Under the pieces are notes generated by a model. The model was not told the DNA's origin. It searched no databases and saw only the letters and a program-made list of their open reading frames with translations. Shown piece by piece: positions 1 to 9,457 of a DNA stretch of 64,000 nucleotides. Positions within the stretch are counted from its first letter, which is position 1; each line of letters starts with the position of its first letter. The DNA comes from DTWD01 sp963662965 (GTDB taxonomy: Bacteria; Acidobacteriota; Vicinamibacteria; Vicinamibacterales; UBA8438): NCBI GenBank assembly GCA_963662965.1, contig OY759970.1, positions 3,038,001 to 3,102,000 on the forward strand. Direction: 5' to 3'. Made by a program: the position numbers and the translations under genes.

Positions 1-738
1 CGCGAGACCTCGGCGCTCCACCGCATGGGCACACTCGCCGTCCACTGGGGCTGGCTCGACACCGTGCCCGGCTTCCCCGACCGCCTCCGCGAGAATCCTC
101 CCCGCCAGGGCTTCTTCGAGCACCCCGAATACCTCGCCGTTCGCGCCCACCTGCCTACCCCGTGGCAGGACATCCTCGATCTCGCCTACTACTCCGGCTG
201 GCGCAAGCAGGAGATCCTCGGCCTCACCTGGGACGAGATCGACAAGGCCGGCGGCGTCATCCGGCTCTCGCCGGCCCGCTCGAAGACGCTGGTGGGGCGG
301 ATTCTCCCCATCTCACAACCCATCGCCGAGGCCCTGGCGCGGCGGCGGGCACGCCGCGACCCCGACAGCCCGCTCGTCTTCCACCGCGACGGCATCCCCG
401 TCCGCCGTTGGCGCACGGCGTGGCGCACCGCCTGCCAGGCCGCTGGGGTGCCGACTCGCTTCCTTCACGATTGTCGGCGTACCGCCGCCCGCAACCTGAT
501 CCGCGCGAATGTCCCCGAACGGGTCGCCATGCTCCTGACCGGGCACAAGAGCCGCGCCATCTTCGACCGTTACAACATTATTAATGAGCAGGAACTGCTC
601 GACGCCGGAGACCAGCTGGTCGCCTATCTGGCGCAGCAGGCGCAGGCGGGGCCAGCCCGTCGGCGGCCCCACACGGCCGGCGCCGCCGCCCCGCGCATCG
701 CATCACCCCTCCGCCTCGTACGACGCACCACCGCATAA
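1..738 (+). CDS. Tyrosine recombinase (phage-type integrase), 5' part outside window
   Basis: Site-specific DNA recombinase that cuts and rejoins DNA through a tyrosine intermediate. Reading is open from base 1, so the gene starts upstream of the window. The visible 245 codons hold the full catalytic domain: the first active-site Arg in GWRKQEILGL near base 200, the HxxR box in LHDCRRTAARN near 463-495, the TGHKS box near 538-552 and the nucleophile Tyr in FDRYN near 562-576. An Arg/Pro/Ala-rich tail of about 50 residues follows. The protein is nearly identical to the integrase at 46539..47566, which shows the missing N-terminal core-binding part. Proteins of this family move phages, integrative elements and islands. 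What it recombines here cannot be told. Confidence 0.9.
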   Translation, partial: RETSALHRMGTLAVHWGWLDTVPGFPDRLRENPPRQGFFEHPEYLAVRAHLPTPWQDILDLAYYSGWRKQEILGLTWDEIDKAGGVIRLSPARSKTLVGRILPISQPIAEALARRRARRDPDSPLVFHRDGIPVRRWRTAWRTACQAAGVPTRFLHDCRRTAARNLIRANVPERVAMLLTGHKSRAIFDRYNIINEQELLDAGDQLVAYLAQQAQAGPARRRPHTAGAAAPRIASPLRLVRRTTA

Positions 739-1008
739 GGGCGCACGGCCCCCTGGCACCGGTACGCGTCCGGGGGCGGCAGTGGCCGGACACCGCCCGC
801 CTGTGCGCCGCGGCTCACGCACCGGCCACAGGTACGAACCGGCCCGCGATCGTGGCACACGCGGCGCCGGGGCGTCCAGCGGAGTCGCGGCCGTCGCAAC
901 GCCCACGACGGCGGCGTCCGCAGCGGCCGGCCTCTCCCGCGGTCGCCGCCCCGGCCGCGAGCCGTCGCGCTGACCACCTACCAGATCCGCCAGTACCAAC
1001 TCGCCCGG
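739..1008 (+). repeat. Integrase-downstream region duplicated at 47567, plus displaced integrase N-terminal scrap
   Basis: The bases just after the integrase stop match those after the second integrase (47567 on) for about 130 bp, including the shared stretch GCGATCGTGGCACACGCGG. From about 967 to 1008 the sequence matches an internal part of the second integrase gene (near 46757, residues LTTYQIRQYQL). An N-terminal integrase scrap therefore lies downstream of the integrase C-terminus. This suggests tandem duplication followed by deletion. At 1008 it joins an IS5 fragment directly. Confidence 0.65.
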
Positions 1009-1240
1009 CGTGGGCGGCTGCGAAACATGGTGGCCGCGGCAGGCGTGGCTGGAGGAAGCTCCACCTTGGCGTCGATCAGTCAGGCGTGATCCTTGTCCAC
1101 ACGCTGACCGGGGCGACGGGTGATGATGCGACCACCGCCCTCGATCTGCTCACTGCGGTCGAGGGTCCTCTCGTGCGCGTCACCGCTGACGCCGCCTCTG
1201 ACACGGTCGCCGTCGACGAAACGGCGCGGCGTTGGTGCGC
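1009..1240 (+). pseudogene. IS5-family transposase, internal fragment
   Basis: A piece of a DDE transposase, without start or end. Residues GRGRRGWRKLHLGVDQSGVI and RVTADAA match the middle of the IS5-family transposase at 42971..43686 almost exactly, including the second catalytic Asp in the RVTAD box. The match fades after about 1225. Its left edge is fused to an integrase scrap. Not functional. Confidence 0.8.
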
Positions 1241-1312
1241 TGATTCAGCGCGGTGGGCGAGCAGTGGCCGGCATGTTGACCATCGCGACCGCCGGCGGGT
1301 CATGATCTCGAT

Positions 1313-2257
1313 GTGAAGTCGAGAGTGTATCCGAAGTACAAGACAACGTATCGCGTCGGGAACTGGGCCGAGTACGACCGAGCCCTCGTGCGGCGAGGCG
1401 ACGTCACCCTCTGGCTCACGCCCGACGCGATCGCCACGTGGGCAGCGGCTGGCGTCGGCAGGCGGAGCGGGCAACTCCAGTATGCCGATCTCGCCATCGA
1501 AACCGCCCTGACGCTCAGTCTCCTCTTCCACTGACCGTTGCGTCAGACCGAGGGCGTCTTGACCTCGATCTTCGGGATGCTGGGCGTCGATCTCACGGTC
1601 CCCGATCACACCACGCTCTCGCGACGCGGTCAGCATCTCGCCCTCGCGCTTCGGCGCGCCCGCCCGGGCACCAGCCTGCACCTCATCGTTGACAGCACCG
1701 GACTGTCCATCGTCGGCGAAGGTGCGTGGGCCGCGGCGACACATGGGGGCCGAGGGCGACGCGGCTGGAGGAAGCTCCATCTCGGCGTGGACGGATCCCG
1801 TGTGATCGTGGCCTGCGCGCTGACTGAGCCGACGGCCGATGACGCGATTACGGGGATCAGTCTGGTCGACGAGGTGGAGGGACACCTCACCAGAGTGACG
1901 GCGGATCCGGCCTACGACACGCTCGCGTGCTATGGTGCGGCCGGTGCGCGAGGGGCGCGGGTCGTGGTGCCGCCGACCAAGACCGCGTCGTTGTCTCGAC
2001 GGGGCGCCCGATCAGGTGCCCGCGATCGGACGATCAGGAGGGTGAAGGCGCTCGGACGGCGACGGTGGACGAAGGCGTCTGGTGACCATCAGCACGCGCG
2101 CGTGGAGCATGCGTTCGTCCGGTACACGTCGATCGTCGGCGACTGTCTTCGGGCACGCCGTTCATCGGGGCAACGGCGTGAGGCCGTGCTCGCGTGTCAC
2201 GTTCTGAACCGGATGACCGAGCTTGGCAGACCCGTCTCGTACCGCATCGGTAGGTGA
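1313..2257 (+). pseudogene. IS5-family transposase with premature stop
   Basis: DDE transposase of about 314 residues. The N-terminal part (KSRVYPKYKTTYRVGNW) matches the IS5 fragments at 31744 and 43686. An in-frame TGA at 1532-1534 sits where relatives read HLPLRQTEG. After it the same frame continues through the catalytic residues: Asp in LIVDSTGLSI, Asp in RVTADPAYDT and Glu in HARVEHAFVRY. The start would be the GTG at 1313 (ATG in the copy at 31744). The interruption is a substitution, not a frameshift, so only read-through or the TTG at 1538 could give a product. Probably dead. Confidence 0.85.
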
Positions 2258-2284
2258 CGGGCTCGACGGTTTGAAGCGCGTAGG

Positions 2285-2587
2285 CCTGCCCGCATCCGCG
2301 CACCAACGCCAGTGCGAGGCTTCGCGATCCAGATGATCTGCCCGGTGTGCATCGCAAAGTGCTCCACGGCGTGGTAGAGGCCCCGAAGCGCGTGACGGTG
2401 AAGCCCTGGATCTCCACGCGCGTCTCGAGCGTGGCCAAGTCGAGCCGCGCGAGCACTGCGTCGGCGTCGGCCACCGCGCGTGACAGGTCGGCGAGCAGGT
2501 CGGCCTTCGTCGGTGTGTCTTCCGGTGCGAACTCCAGGTGGCGCTGGCGCGAGGCCGGCGTTCCGCCCAGGCCACTGCCGGAGGCAT
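2285..2587 (-). pseudogene. DinB/DUF1572-like protein, frameshifted C-terminal remnant
   Basis: On the minus strand two adjacent frames together give a C-terminal piece of a DinB-like (DUF1572) helical-bundle protein. One frame carries EFAPEDTPTKADLLADL and VADADAVLARLD. The next frame carries LYHAVEHFAMHTGQIIWIAK, whose HAVEH and HTGQ histidines are the metal-binding type expected near the end of the fold. A one-base shift near 2385 separates the two frames. The 5' part is replaced by the 119-bp MITE at 2588. Family function is usually thiol transfer or unknown hydrolase activity. This copy is broken. Confidence 0.65.
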
Positions 2588-2706
2588 GGTATTGTCAAGT
2601 TGAGCCTGACGGCCGTTTCTGATGCCCATCATGGCGGGTTCGCGACGGGCTGGGGCCCAGTATCTTGGGGGTAGATCGATTAGCTTTTCGTCAACTTGAC
2701 AATACC
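2588..2706. repeat. MITE-1, copy 1 (119 bp)
   Basis: Non-coding 119-bp element with terminal inverted repeats GGTATTGTCAAGTTGA and TCAACTTGACAATACC. A second copy of the same length lies at 20316..20434 and shares most internal bases (for example CAGTATCTTGGGGG). The ends resemble those of the IS6-family elements in the window (GGTACTGTCAAGTT at 29769), so it may be mobilised by that transposase. It cuts the DinB-like gene. Confidence 0.8.
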
Positions 2707-2946
2707 CTCCGCCGGGTGCCGAGTGTGACTGCTCACGGTGCTCGATGCAGGGAATCGGGAGGGGCGGGAGGTGACCGTGGGCTCTCGCTGCCGAGCCGTC
2801 CTGGTGTCCGCGTGTTGGACGAACTCGTGGCTGTCCGCGGCGGCCCGATGGCCCGGCGGACGAACAACGGGGCGGATGTACGGCGCAGCCGGTTCATCGA
2901 GCGGTGCGCCGTCGTTCGGCTCCTCATGGGAGGCTGAGCACGCTCG

Positions 2947-3510
2947 ATGGCAGTGCGCAAGATTCTGCGGATAGGCCATCCGCAACTGCGACTCGCAGCC
3001 AAGGCTGTCGAGCGGGTCGGCGGCGAAACGCTTTCGGCCCTCGTCAACGACATGCTGGATACGATGCAGGCTTTCGACGGGGCGGGATTGGCCGCACCGC
3101 AGATCGGCGTGCCGCTTCGCGTGGTGATCTTCGGGATTGACAAGAATCCCCGCTATCCGGATGCGCCGCCTATCCCGCTGACGATCCTGCTCAATCCGGA
3201 GTTCTCGCCCGTCGATGAAGCGATGGATTCGGCGTGGGAGGGATGCCTGAGCGTGCCCGGCATGCGCGGCTTGGTACTACGCTATACCCGGATCCGCTAT
3301 CGTGGGCTGGGTGCGGACGGTAGGGAGCTGGAACGAGAGGTAGAGGGGTTTCATGCGCGTGTGGTCCAACATGAGTGCGATCATCTCGACGGCACCCTGT
3401 ATCCAGACCGGCTCGAAGATCGACGGATGTTCGGCTTCATCGAAGAATTGCAGGTTGCCCACCTGCTCAGGAGTGACGTGCGACGGGAGTCGGAGAGCAC
3501 GTCGGCCTAA
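2947..3510 (+). CDS. def: Peptide deformylase
   Basis: Metalloenzyme that removes the formyl group from the N-terminal Met of new proteins in the cytoplasm. The 187-residue protein shows all three family motifs in order: GAGLAAPQIG (about residues 46-55), EGCLS (about 98-102, metal-binding Cys) and HECDH (about 140-144, two His ligands and the catalytic Glu). The length is normal. The ATG at 2947 has GGGAGG about 13 nt upstream, a rather long spacing. No fmt or other translation gene lies beside it. It sits alone between a MITE and a decayed IS, so this may be a second, accessory copy rather than the housekeeping gene. Confidence 0.95.
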   Translation: MAVRKILRIGHPQLRLAAKAVERVGGETLSALVNDMLDTMQAFDGAGLAAPQIGVPLRVVIFGIDKNPRYPDAPPIPLTILLNPEFSPVDEAMDSAWEGCLSVPGMRGLVLRYTRIRYRGLGADGRELEREVEGFHARVVQHECDHLDGTLYPDRLEDRRMFGFIEELQVAHLLRSDVRRESESTSA

Positions 3511-3741
3511 GCGGGAACCTGACGCTGAGCACTTCGAGCTGTTACGCTGGTCCGCTTCCCGAAAGCCGGAACGTAGACTTCGCTACACGGCGAGGTGTCA
3601 ACGACTGAACTGTTGGCGCGCAGAACCCGCAGCCGTGCCCGCTTCGACGCCTGGAATACGAGAAGCGTCCCGAGGTACGCGGTAAGCGCCCAACCCCCAC
3701 GCTGTTGTGGTCGAGCGGTGCTCTCGCGGCAGCCTCTTGGG

Positions 3742-4927
3742 CGTAAGGTGCAGATAATGAGCCGCCCCCTCGTGCGGCCTCTCGGTAGTAGAAGCTGAGA
3801 AGTCCGCCAAGGCGCTCCCGCCGCTCAACGTCGGCGTCCGGGTTGACCGGAGGTGGCGGTCGCTGCAGGAGTTGGTTGTCGCGGCCCTGATGGTTTCTCT
3901 CGTGATGGTCATGTTCGACGAACTCGTGGACGAGCTGGCGTACATGAGCCTCGCCAAGCGGGACCACGCGACGGAGACACTCCTCTTTGATCGAGCGGAC
4001 GAACCGCTCGGCATAGGCGTTGAGATTGGGACTCTTCGGTGGCAGCCGAATCGGCTGGACACCGCCACCCGTCAGGATCTCGCCGAAGACACGCGTGTAC
4101 AGGGGATCGCGGTCGTGGATCAGAGGGGCCGCGGTCCGCAGACAGCCCTCCACCGGGTCGGTCAGATTGCGGGCCAGTTGCTCCATCCACGCGCCGTACG
4201 GCTGCGGGTGGATCCCGGCGATGGTCACGCGGCGGGTCTCTCGCTCGATCACGAAGAAGACGAGGTACCGCTTGAGCCCCGCCAGCGTGAGCACCTCAAC
4301 CGTGAACAGATCGCCGGCGGCCAGGCCGTCCCAATGCGCCTGTAAGAACGCCTTCCACGGCGTTCGTCGGACCCACTCGGGAGCCGGTTCGATCCCGTGG
4401 TCGTGCAGAATCCGCTTGACCGTGTTCCGGGCGATGTCGGGGCCGAGATTCGCGAGCGCGCCACGGATGCGCGTGTACCCCCCCCCCGTGGATTCGCGAC
4501 CGCCATCCGCACCACGAGGTCGGCCACCTCGCGTGGCGTTATCGGCCGGCCTCGACGTCGGCGGGCGTTGCCGTCGTCCTTCCGGGCAATCAGCCTCCGG
4601 TACCAGCGGAGAATCGTGTCAGGCGTGACGATGCCGGCGACCTGCGCCAGAATCCGCCGGCCGAGTGTCTGGCCTCGCACCGCGAGTCGACGGCGCTGGG
4701 CGTCGTTCAGGCGAAGTGGACGTGGGCCAAGGTGCTCCCGGAGGACCCGATTCTCCTCCCGGAGATAATCGATCACGTCTTCCTGGTGGCGGTTCACCCA
4801 GCCAGCGGCCGTGAGTATGAGGACGCGCAGAGCGTCGGGCATTCCCTGAGGCTACTGGGGGAGCAGCCACTCGCACCGACCTTGTTTCGCCGATTCGCCA
4901 ACCTCGGCCGCTTTGTTGCACCATACG
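3742..4927 (-). mobile_element. rve-type IS, decayed copy 1
   Basis: Ends match the intact copies at 20843 and 36396: left CGTAAGGTGC at 3742 and right end reading CGTATGGTGC on the minus strand at 4927. It is inserted in the helicase gene at 4928..5385. Internal sequence is clearly diverged from the other copies, so this is an older insertion. Confidence 0.75.
3770..4842 (-). pseudogene. rve-type (integrase core) transposase, frameshifted
   Basis: Same protein as the intact 356-residue transposases at 20871 and 36424. The N-terminal third (AAGWVNRHQEDVIDYLREEN, then HTH-like IVTPDTILRWYRRL) reads in one frame down to a run of ten or more C bases near 4480. The rest (LTLAGLKRYLVFFVIE, Asp in LIHDRDPLY, Glu in NAYAERFVRSIKEECL) reads in another frame. 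The normal stop is also changed to a sense codon, so the C-terminal frame runs on to 3542. Non-functional unless slippage in the C-tract restores the frame. Confidence 0.85.
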
Positions 4928-5385
4928 GGATCTTCGCGCATGGCTTGCCGCCGGTCTTCCTTTTCCTGGCCGGTGTACTGGCCGAAGAGAATGGGAAACG
5001 TGCGCCCGGTGTTCCTCTCGTAGTTGTCCTTGTAGGTGTTGAATTCGTTGCTCTGCGAGTTGATCAGCGCGTTCATCGGATAGACGATGAGCGCGGCTAC
5101 CCCCGCAGTGGCCGGATTGGCGAGCAGGTGATTGAAGATTGTGCCGATGTAGGTCAGTGACTTGCCTGAACCGGTCCCCGAAGTGACGACGAAGTCGGTG
5201 CCGGCTTGTTCGTAGGCGGGATTGAACTGCAGGAGGGGCTGTGGCCAGAGGCGCCCCTCGGAGAGTGAGGCTTCGACTGTGCTTGCGATTTCTGAGTCGG
5301 AGATGTTGATGAAACTCCGAATATACTGCGCATAATCAGCAACGATCTGTCTGTGGGTGTCGAAGACGTTCATAGTTCTGCTCAT
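4928..5385 (-). pseudogene. DEAD/DEAH-box helicase, N-terminal fragment
   Basis: First about 150 residues of a large superfamily 2 helicase, cut at 4927 by the rve-type IS. Visible are an N-terminal helix-rich segment (DYAQYIRSFINI), Walker A in VVTSGTGSGKSLTYI, motif Ia-like ALIVYPMNALINSQ and FGQYTGQEKEDRRQA. This type of helicase (VRSF start, YPMNAL box) is common in bacterial defence islands. From memory of the family, roughly 60-80 residues normally separate the LLQFNPAYE segment from Walker A. Here they are almost adjacent, so an internal deletion is likely. Helicase motifs after Ia are missing. Start ATG at 5385, with a second Met four codons later. Confidence 0.7.
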
Positions 5386-5469
5386 TTCGAGTCAGGCGGC
5401 GATCGTGACTGCATCCCACGTAAGGAAAGAACGACCTCGTAGCTCCCGATGATGCGCCGCTCGCACCAG

Positions 5470-5584
5470 CGAGTCGCGTTTCATCGGCCAAGTCTGCCAC
5501 TCTCCCACTGAAGGTGTTTTTGGGCAGGCACTTGAATTGGGTCAGCCGGACCTTGGCCAGGCCCCAGAAGCCTTCGATGCCGTC
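5470..5584 (-). pseudogene. IS1595-family transposase scrap joined to an IS6-type leader
   Basis: Reading minus from 5584, DGIEGFWGLAKVRLTQFK and then LPKNTF is the conserved C-terminal signature of IS1595-type transposases. Directly after it the DNA changes to AGTGGGAGAGTGGCAGACTT followed by ATGAAACGCGAC. This is the leader and first codons of the IS6-family element at 29783-29820. The IS6 coding sequence is lost after four codons. The junction records a deletion or insertion between two ISs. Confidence 0.6.
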
Positions 5585-5855
5585 GCCTGCATCCCGTCTG
5601 TCAGGAAGAACTCTTTAACCCTGGACGGGATGTGTCCATGAATCCAAATTAGAACTCTATTCTGACCCATTAGCGCCCCATCCCTGACGTGAGGCTAGGG
5701 CATACCCTGGTGAACATCTGGCAGGCACTTGGGATTGCTTTTCGCGACATGGCTCGGCACCGTGCGCGCTACCAGCCCCAGCCGTAGTTGAGGCGTGCGT
5801 CATGGTCACCCCGGCCACGCGCGGCGCCTTGTGTGGCCGGCTCCCGGCGCGGTGT

Positions 5856-7142
5856 TCATGGTGTCGGCGGGTCGCTGAGGTAGTCCCAGATGGTGTAGGC
5901 CATTGTCCGCATGCCCACCGGCAGCGCGCCGTCGGCGGCGCGGAACGTCGGCGAATGGTGATCACCCGACGTTGTGCCGGGTGCCAGGGTGCCGAGCAGG
6001 TAGAAGAACCCCGGCACCTCATTGGCGAAGCGCGAGAAGTCCTCGCCGGCCATCCAGGGATCGGCGACCGTGACCTGGCCCTCTCCGAGGGCGTCGACCA
6101 AGCTGGGAACCGAGTGCTCGGTCAAGACCGGGTCGTTGATCGTCACCGGGACGATCCGGTCGTAGGCGAGCTCGAATGTACCACCGCCTGCCCGGGTGAC
6201 GCCGTCCAGGATCTCCCGTATCCGCCGTTCCACGGTGTCCTGCACCACGGGATCATACGTGCGGACCGTGCCCTCCAGCGCCACCTCACCGGGGATGATG
6301 TTGAACCGCGTGCCGCCGTGGATCATCCCGACGGTGACCACGCTCGGAGCCAGCGGCGACAGGGTGCGTGACCGGATGGTCTGGAGCGCCGTGATCGCCT
6401 GGGCCGCCATCACCACCGGGTCGATACCTAGGTGCGGGGCGGCGCCGTGCGATTGGCGCCCGCGGATCGTGATCCGGAAGTGGTCGACCGCAGCCAGAGC
6501 GCCGCCGGGCGTATAGGCCGCTCGGCCGACGGCGAGCTGCGCGCGCGCATGGAGCCCGAACACCGCGTCCGGCCGGAGGTCGGAGAAGACGCCCTCAGCC
6601 AGCATCAGGGCCGCGCCCCCTTCCTCGCCCGGTGGGGGACCTTCTTCAGCCGGTTGAAACAGGAACATCACCGTGCCCGGCAGGTCGTGCTGGCGCGCTT
6701 TCAGAATCGCCGCCACGCCGAGCTGCACGGCGGTGTGCACGTCATGCCCGCACGCGTGCATGACGCCGACCTCCTGTCCCAGGTACATGGTCCGGCGGGT
6801 GGACCGGAACGGCACGTCGGTCTCTTCGGTGACCGGCAGGGCATCCATGTCGGCACGCACTGCCACCACAGGTCCGGGTTGCTCACCTCGCAGGACCGCC
6901 ACCACCCCGGTGTGGGCGACGCCGGTCCGGATGTCATCGAAACCGACCGCGCGTAGATAGTCGGCGACCAGCGAGGCCGTGGCCACCTCGCGGTTGCCGA
7001 GTTCCGGGTGGGCGTGGATCTGATGGCGGATCTCGGTGATCTGCGGCACCAGCCGTTCCACCTCGTGGTCGATGTCGGGATGCTGCGCGCCGGCCGGCCC
7101 GGCGACCAGCCACATGACGGTGGTCGCGATGACGAGACGCAT
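5856..7142 (-). CDS. Secreted M20-family amidohydrolase/peptidase
   Basis: Zinc-dependent hydrolase of the M20 amidohydrolase group (hippurate hydrolase and N-acyl-amino-acid hydrolase relatives), 428 residues. An N-terminal signal peptide (about residues 1-19, ending GPAGAQ) points to export. Metal and catalytic residues are in place: HAHPELGNRE near residue 42, MHACGHDVHT near 130, QPAEEG near 163 (catalytic Glu pair) and the late His in SGDHHSPTF near 395. The RGRQSHGAAPHLGIDP segment is the dimerisation-domain His region. The substrate cannot be read from sequence. No operon partner: the flanks are IS scars. Full length and apparently intact. Confidence 0.9.
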   Translation of the reverse strand: MRLVIATTVMWLVAGPAGAQHPDIDHEVERLVPQITEIRHQIHAHPELGNREVATASLVADYLRAVGFDDIRTGVAHTGVVAVLRGEQPGPVVAVRADMDALPVTEETDVPFRSTRRTMYLGQEVGVMHACGHDVHTAVQLGVAAILKARQHDLPGTVMFLFQPAEEGPPPGEEGGAALMLAEGVFSDLRPDAVFGLHARAQLAVGRAAYTPGGALAAVDHFRITIRGRQSHGAAPHLGIDPVVMAAQAITALQTIRSRTLSPLAPSVVTVGMIHGGTRFNIIPGEVALEGTVRTYDPVVQDTVERRIREILDGVTRAGGGTFELAYDRIVPVTINDPVLTEHSVPSLVDALGEGQVTVADPWMAGEDFSRFANEVPGFFYLLGTLAPGTTSGDHHSPTFRAADGALPVGMRTMAYTIWDYLSDPPTP

Positions 7143-7579
7143 CGCTTTATTCTACGGCGACTCGTGTCCGGCCAGAAGGCTCCCGGCGCGCGCATGGGAC
7201 GCAGGCCGCGCAAGATAACGGCCTCGTGCTGTGCCCGTCGGTGCGCTGATAGACACCCGGGACGTCACGCATCCCGCCCGTGGGCGCACGATCTGCAGAT
7301 GTCCGTGTAGAGGGCCGGCCGACGCCATGCAGTCCGAGGTGCCACGTGCGCCCGCATGATCGAGAAGACGAAGTACGCGTCGTGCAGCCGGTCTGAGACC
7401 GGCACAGGGAAGGTGTCCCGTATCCGGGGTCAGTCACTCGTGGTAAATGGGATTGGTCACGCGTAGATAGGCCCGGCCGGAGCGATCACGAGATCGGAGA
7501 GTTCGCTCCTGACCAATAAAGAATTGGTCCTTCCGGGTTTAGCGTGGGTAGAGGTCGAGCCCTCCGCAGTGAAAATAGA
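7143..7579. other. Intergenic stretch, no gene supported
   Basis: No convincing reading frame. A short minus-strand stretch ending LRVTNPIYHE at 7439 could be the C-terminal end of a lost hydrolase, but it is too short to assign. The stretch ends at a MITE. Confidence 0.5.
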
Positions 7580-7745
7580 GGTGCTTCCGTCATCAAGTGT
7601 TGGTGAAGAGAGCTTAAGCCCTAATCATCCAGATACTTCCAGCCGATTTTGACGCTGGCAGCTCTCTGGCACTGAATATCTAGTCTAAGCGGTTTGGTTA
7701 GAACGAGATAAGGGCTGGGTAGCAACAGTTGATGGCGGAAGCACC
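7580..7745. repeat. MITE-2, copy 1 (166 bp)
   Basis: Non-coding element with terminal inverted repeats GGTGCTTCCGTCATCAA and, at the other end, TTGATGGCGGAAGCACC. Copies of the same length lie at 18417..18582 and, split by an IS, at 8068..9621. Internal sequence is almost unchanged between copies (for example ATCATCCAGATACTTCCAG), so spread was recent. Its right flank is an IS256 end remnant. Confidence 0.85.
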
Positions 7746-7972
7746 CGAATTTCCACAGCGCACGGGACAACCCCAATGAGCAAAACGAGCAAAGCTTTGC
7801 GTCGTAAACGCAGGAGGGCCACGCTCACACCATTTCGCGAGCTTCTCTCCGGGTACGGTGCTCTATCCCTAATTCGGCTGATTGAGGCTGCTTCAGTCTC
7901 TCCCATGGCCGCTCATTGTGCCCCCTCGCTCGGGAGGCTGTATCTCGACACCATCCGACTTTGGCCCAACGG
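7746..7972 (+). other. IS256 end remnant and weak short reading frame
   Basis: Bases 7746-7774 match the right end of the IS256 element at 9429-9457 (ACAGCGCACGGGACA) with small changes, so an IS256 copy once ended here. After it an ATG at 7776 opens a basic frame (MSKTSKALRRKRRRATLTPF) that runs into other mobile DNA. I do not recognise it and it may be a remnant. Confidence 0.4.
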
Positions 7973-8067
7973 ACCCCCCTGTGCCAATAATCTGTGAGAC
8001 AACCTCCCTGGTGAGATTAGTGTAGGGGCGGGGAAGGTTGGAGAGATGACTCGCATGCCAGAGGCCG
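7973..8067 (+). pseudogene. IS3-family element, orfA-side end only
   Basis: These 95 bases are the reverse complement of the orfA-side end of the IS3 element at 13869..15602. They include the terminal inverted repeat, the leader and the first seven codons of orfA (MTRMPEA). The copy in 13869..15602 carries about 11 extra bases near 15567 that are absent here. The fragment is cut by MITE-2. Confidence 0.7.
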
Positions 8068-8077
8068 GGTGCTTCCG

Positions 8078-9457
8078 GGGGATGTCCCAGTAGCTGTTGA
8101 AATTTGAAGCGGCGGCTCCTTCACTGGTCGTGCTATACGACCGGTGACTAAACCGAGGTGAAAGCCTCCCAGCAAAGGAGCCGCCATGAAGAAGCAGTCT
8201 CACACAGTCCCTCGTCGTCGCCAATCGGCATCCCCGGCGTCGCGCCACTTGCCGTTGGTTGACATCCTCATCGATGCACAGGCCGAGCTGCAGGAGCTGG
8301 TCATCGCGTCTGGCTTACGGGTGCTCGAGGCGATGCTCGAAGAAGATCGGGCTGCCGTGTGTGGCCCCCGGTATGCGCATCAGCCGGCCCGGCACGCGTA
8401 TCGCGCCGGCCATGCTCCGAGCCAAGTCGTCCTGGGCGGGCATAAAGTCGCGATCCGTCGGCCCCGAGTGCGGCGCGACGGCATGGAGGTGCCGCTGCCC
8501 ACGGCCCAGGCGTTCACGGACGCGGACCCGCTGAACCGGCGCGTCGTCGACCAGATGCTCATCGGCGTGGCGACCCGCCAATATGCGCGGAGTCTCGAAC
8601 CGCTGGGCGCGAACATCACGACGCGGGGCACCAGCAAGAGTGCGGTCAGTCGACGCTTTGTGGCGCAGACCCAGGCGCAGCTGGACGCGTGGCGCGCGAC
8701 ACCGCTCGACGCGCTGGACCTGGCGGTGCTGCTGATCGATGGGGTCCAGGTCGGCGGGCACTGTATCGTGGTGGCGCTGGGCATCGACACAACGGGGACC
8801 AAACACCCGCTCGGCCTCTGGGAAGGAGCCACGGAGAATGCGACGGTCTGTCAGGGCCTGTTGACCAATCTTGCGAGTCGCGGGCTGCGCACCGACCGGA
8901 GCCTCCTGGTGATCGTCGATGGGGCGAAGGCCCTCGAGACGGCGGTGACCCAGACGTTCGGCCGGGCCGCCGTGGTGCAGCGGTGTCAAGTGCACAAGGG
9001 CCGGAACATCCTGGAGCATCTCCCCGAGGCACAACGTCCGTGGGTGAAGGCAATCCTTACCCGCGCCTACACGAACGCCACCGTCAAGACGGCGAAACGA
9101 CTGCTGCAGGACCTGGCTCGCCGCTGGACACCGACCACCCGAGTGGGCCTGTCGGAACGCCTCCAACGATCGCTCGCCACCACGAACGCCATCGAGAGTC
9201 TGCTCAGCCGCACGCGCCATGTGAAGCGCAATGTGAAACGCTGGCGCGGTGGGACGATGGTGCTGCGGTGGGTGGCCGCCGGCGTGCTCGAAGCCGCGAA
9301 GGGGTTCCGCCGGGTCAAAGGATGTCAAGATATGCCGGCGCTCGTCGCCGCCCTCCGGGCGCGTGACGCGCGGCTGGGTCTCGGGGAATCGTCAGCGATG
9401 GTCGCGTAGTCGTGAACCGAGCCGCCGTTGAATTTCAACAGCGCACGGGACATCCCC
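8078..9457 (+). mobile_element. IS256-family insertion sequence, complete (1380 bp)
   Basis: Terminal inverted repeats GGGGATGTCCC at 8078 and GGGACATCCCC ending at 9457, with similarity running on (GCTGTTGAAATT). Flanked by an 8-bp direct repeat TGCTTCCG, typical of this family. It has one intact transposase gene, so it is likely still able to move. Confidence 0.9.
8186..9409 (+). CDS. IS256 (mutator)-family transposase
   Basis: DDE transposase, 407 residues, the usual length. Catalytic residues are visible: Asp in VLLIDGVQVGGH (about residue 188), Asp in LLVIVDGAKALE (about 246) and Glu in TTNAIESLLSRTRH (about 338). The CQVHK motif (about 267) typical of the family is present. The ATG at 8186 follows AAAGGAG at 8174-8180. 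It fills its element between the two inverted repeats. A related but truncated copy is at 43765..44562. Confidence 0.95.
   Translation: MKKQSHTVPRRRQSASPASRHLPLVDILIDAQAELQELVIASGLRVLEAMLEEDRAAVCGPRYAHQPARHAYRAGHAPSQVVLGGHKVAIRRPRVRRDGMEVPLPTAQAFTDADPLNRRVVDQMLIGVATRQYARSLEPLGANITTRGTSKSAVSRRFVAQTQAQLDAWRATPLDALDLAVLLIDGVQVGGHCIVVALGIDTTGTKHPLGLWEGATENATVCQGLLTNLASRGLRTDRSLLVIVDGAKALETAVTQTFGRAAVVQRCQVHKGRNILEHLPEAQRPWVKAILTRAYTNATVKTAKRLLQDLARRWTPTTRVGLSERLQRSLATTNAIESLLSRTRHVKRNVKRWRGGTMVLRWVAAGVLEAAKGFRRVKGCQDMPALVAALRARDARLGLGESSAMVA

Noticed and set aside
8315..9328. A 337-codon minus-strand frame
   Set aside because: Antisense to the intact IS256 transposase; composition is a mirror of that gene.
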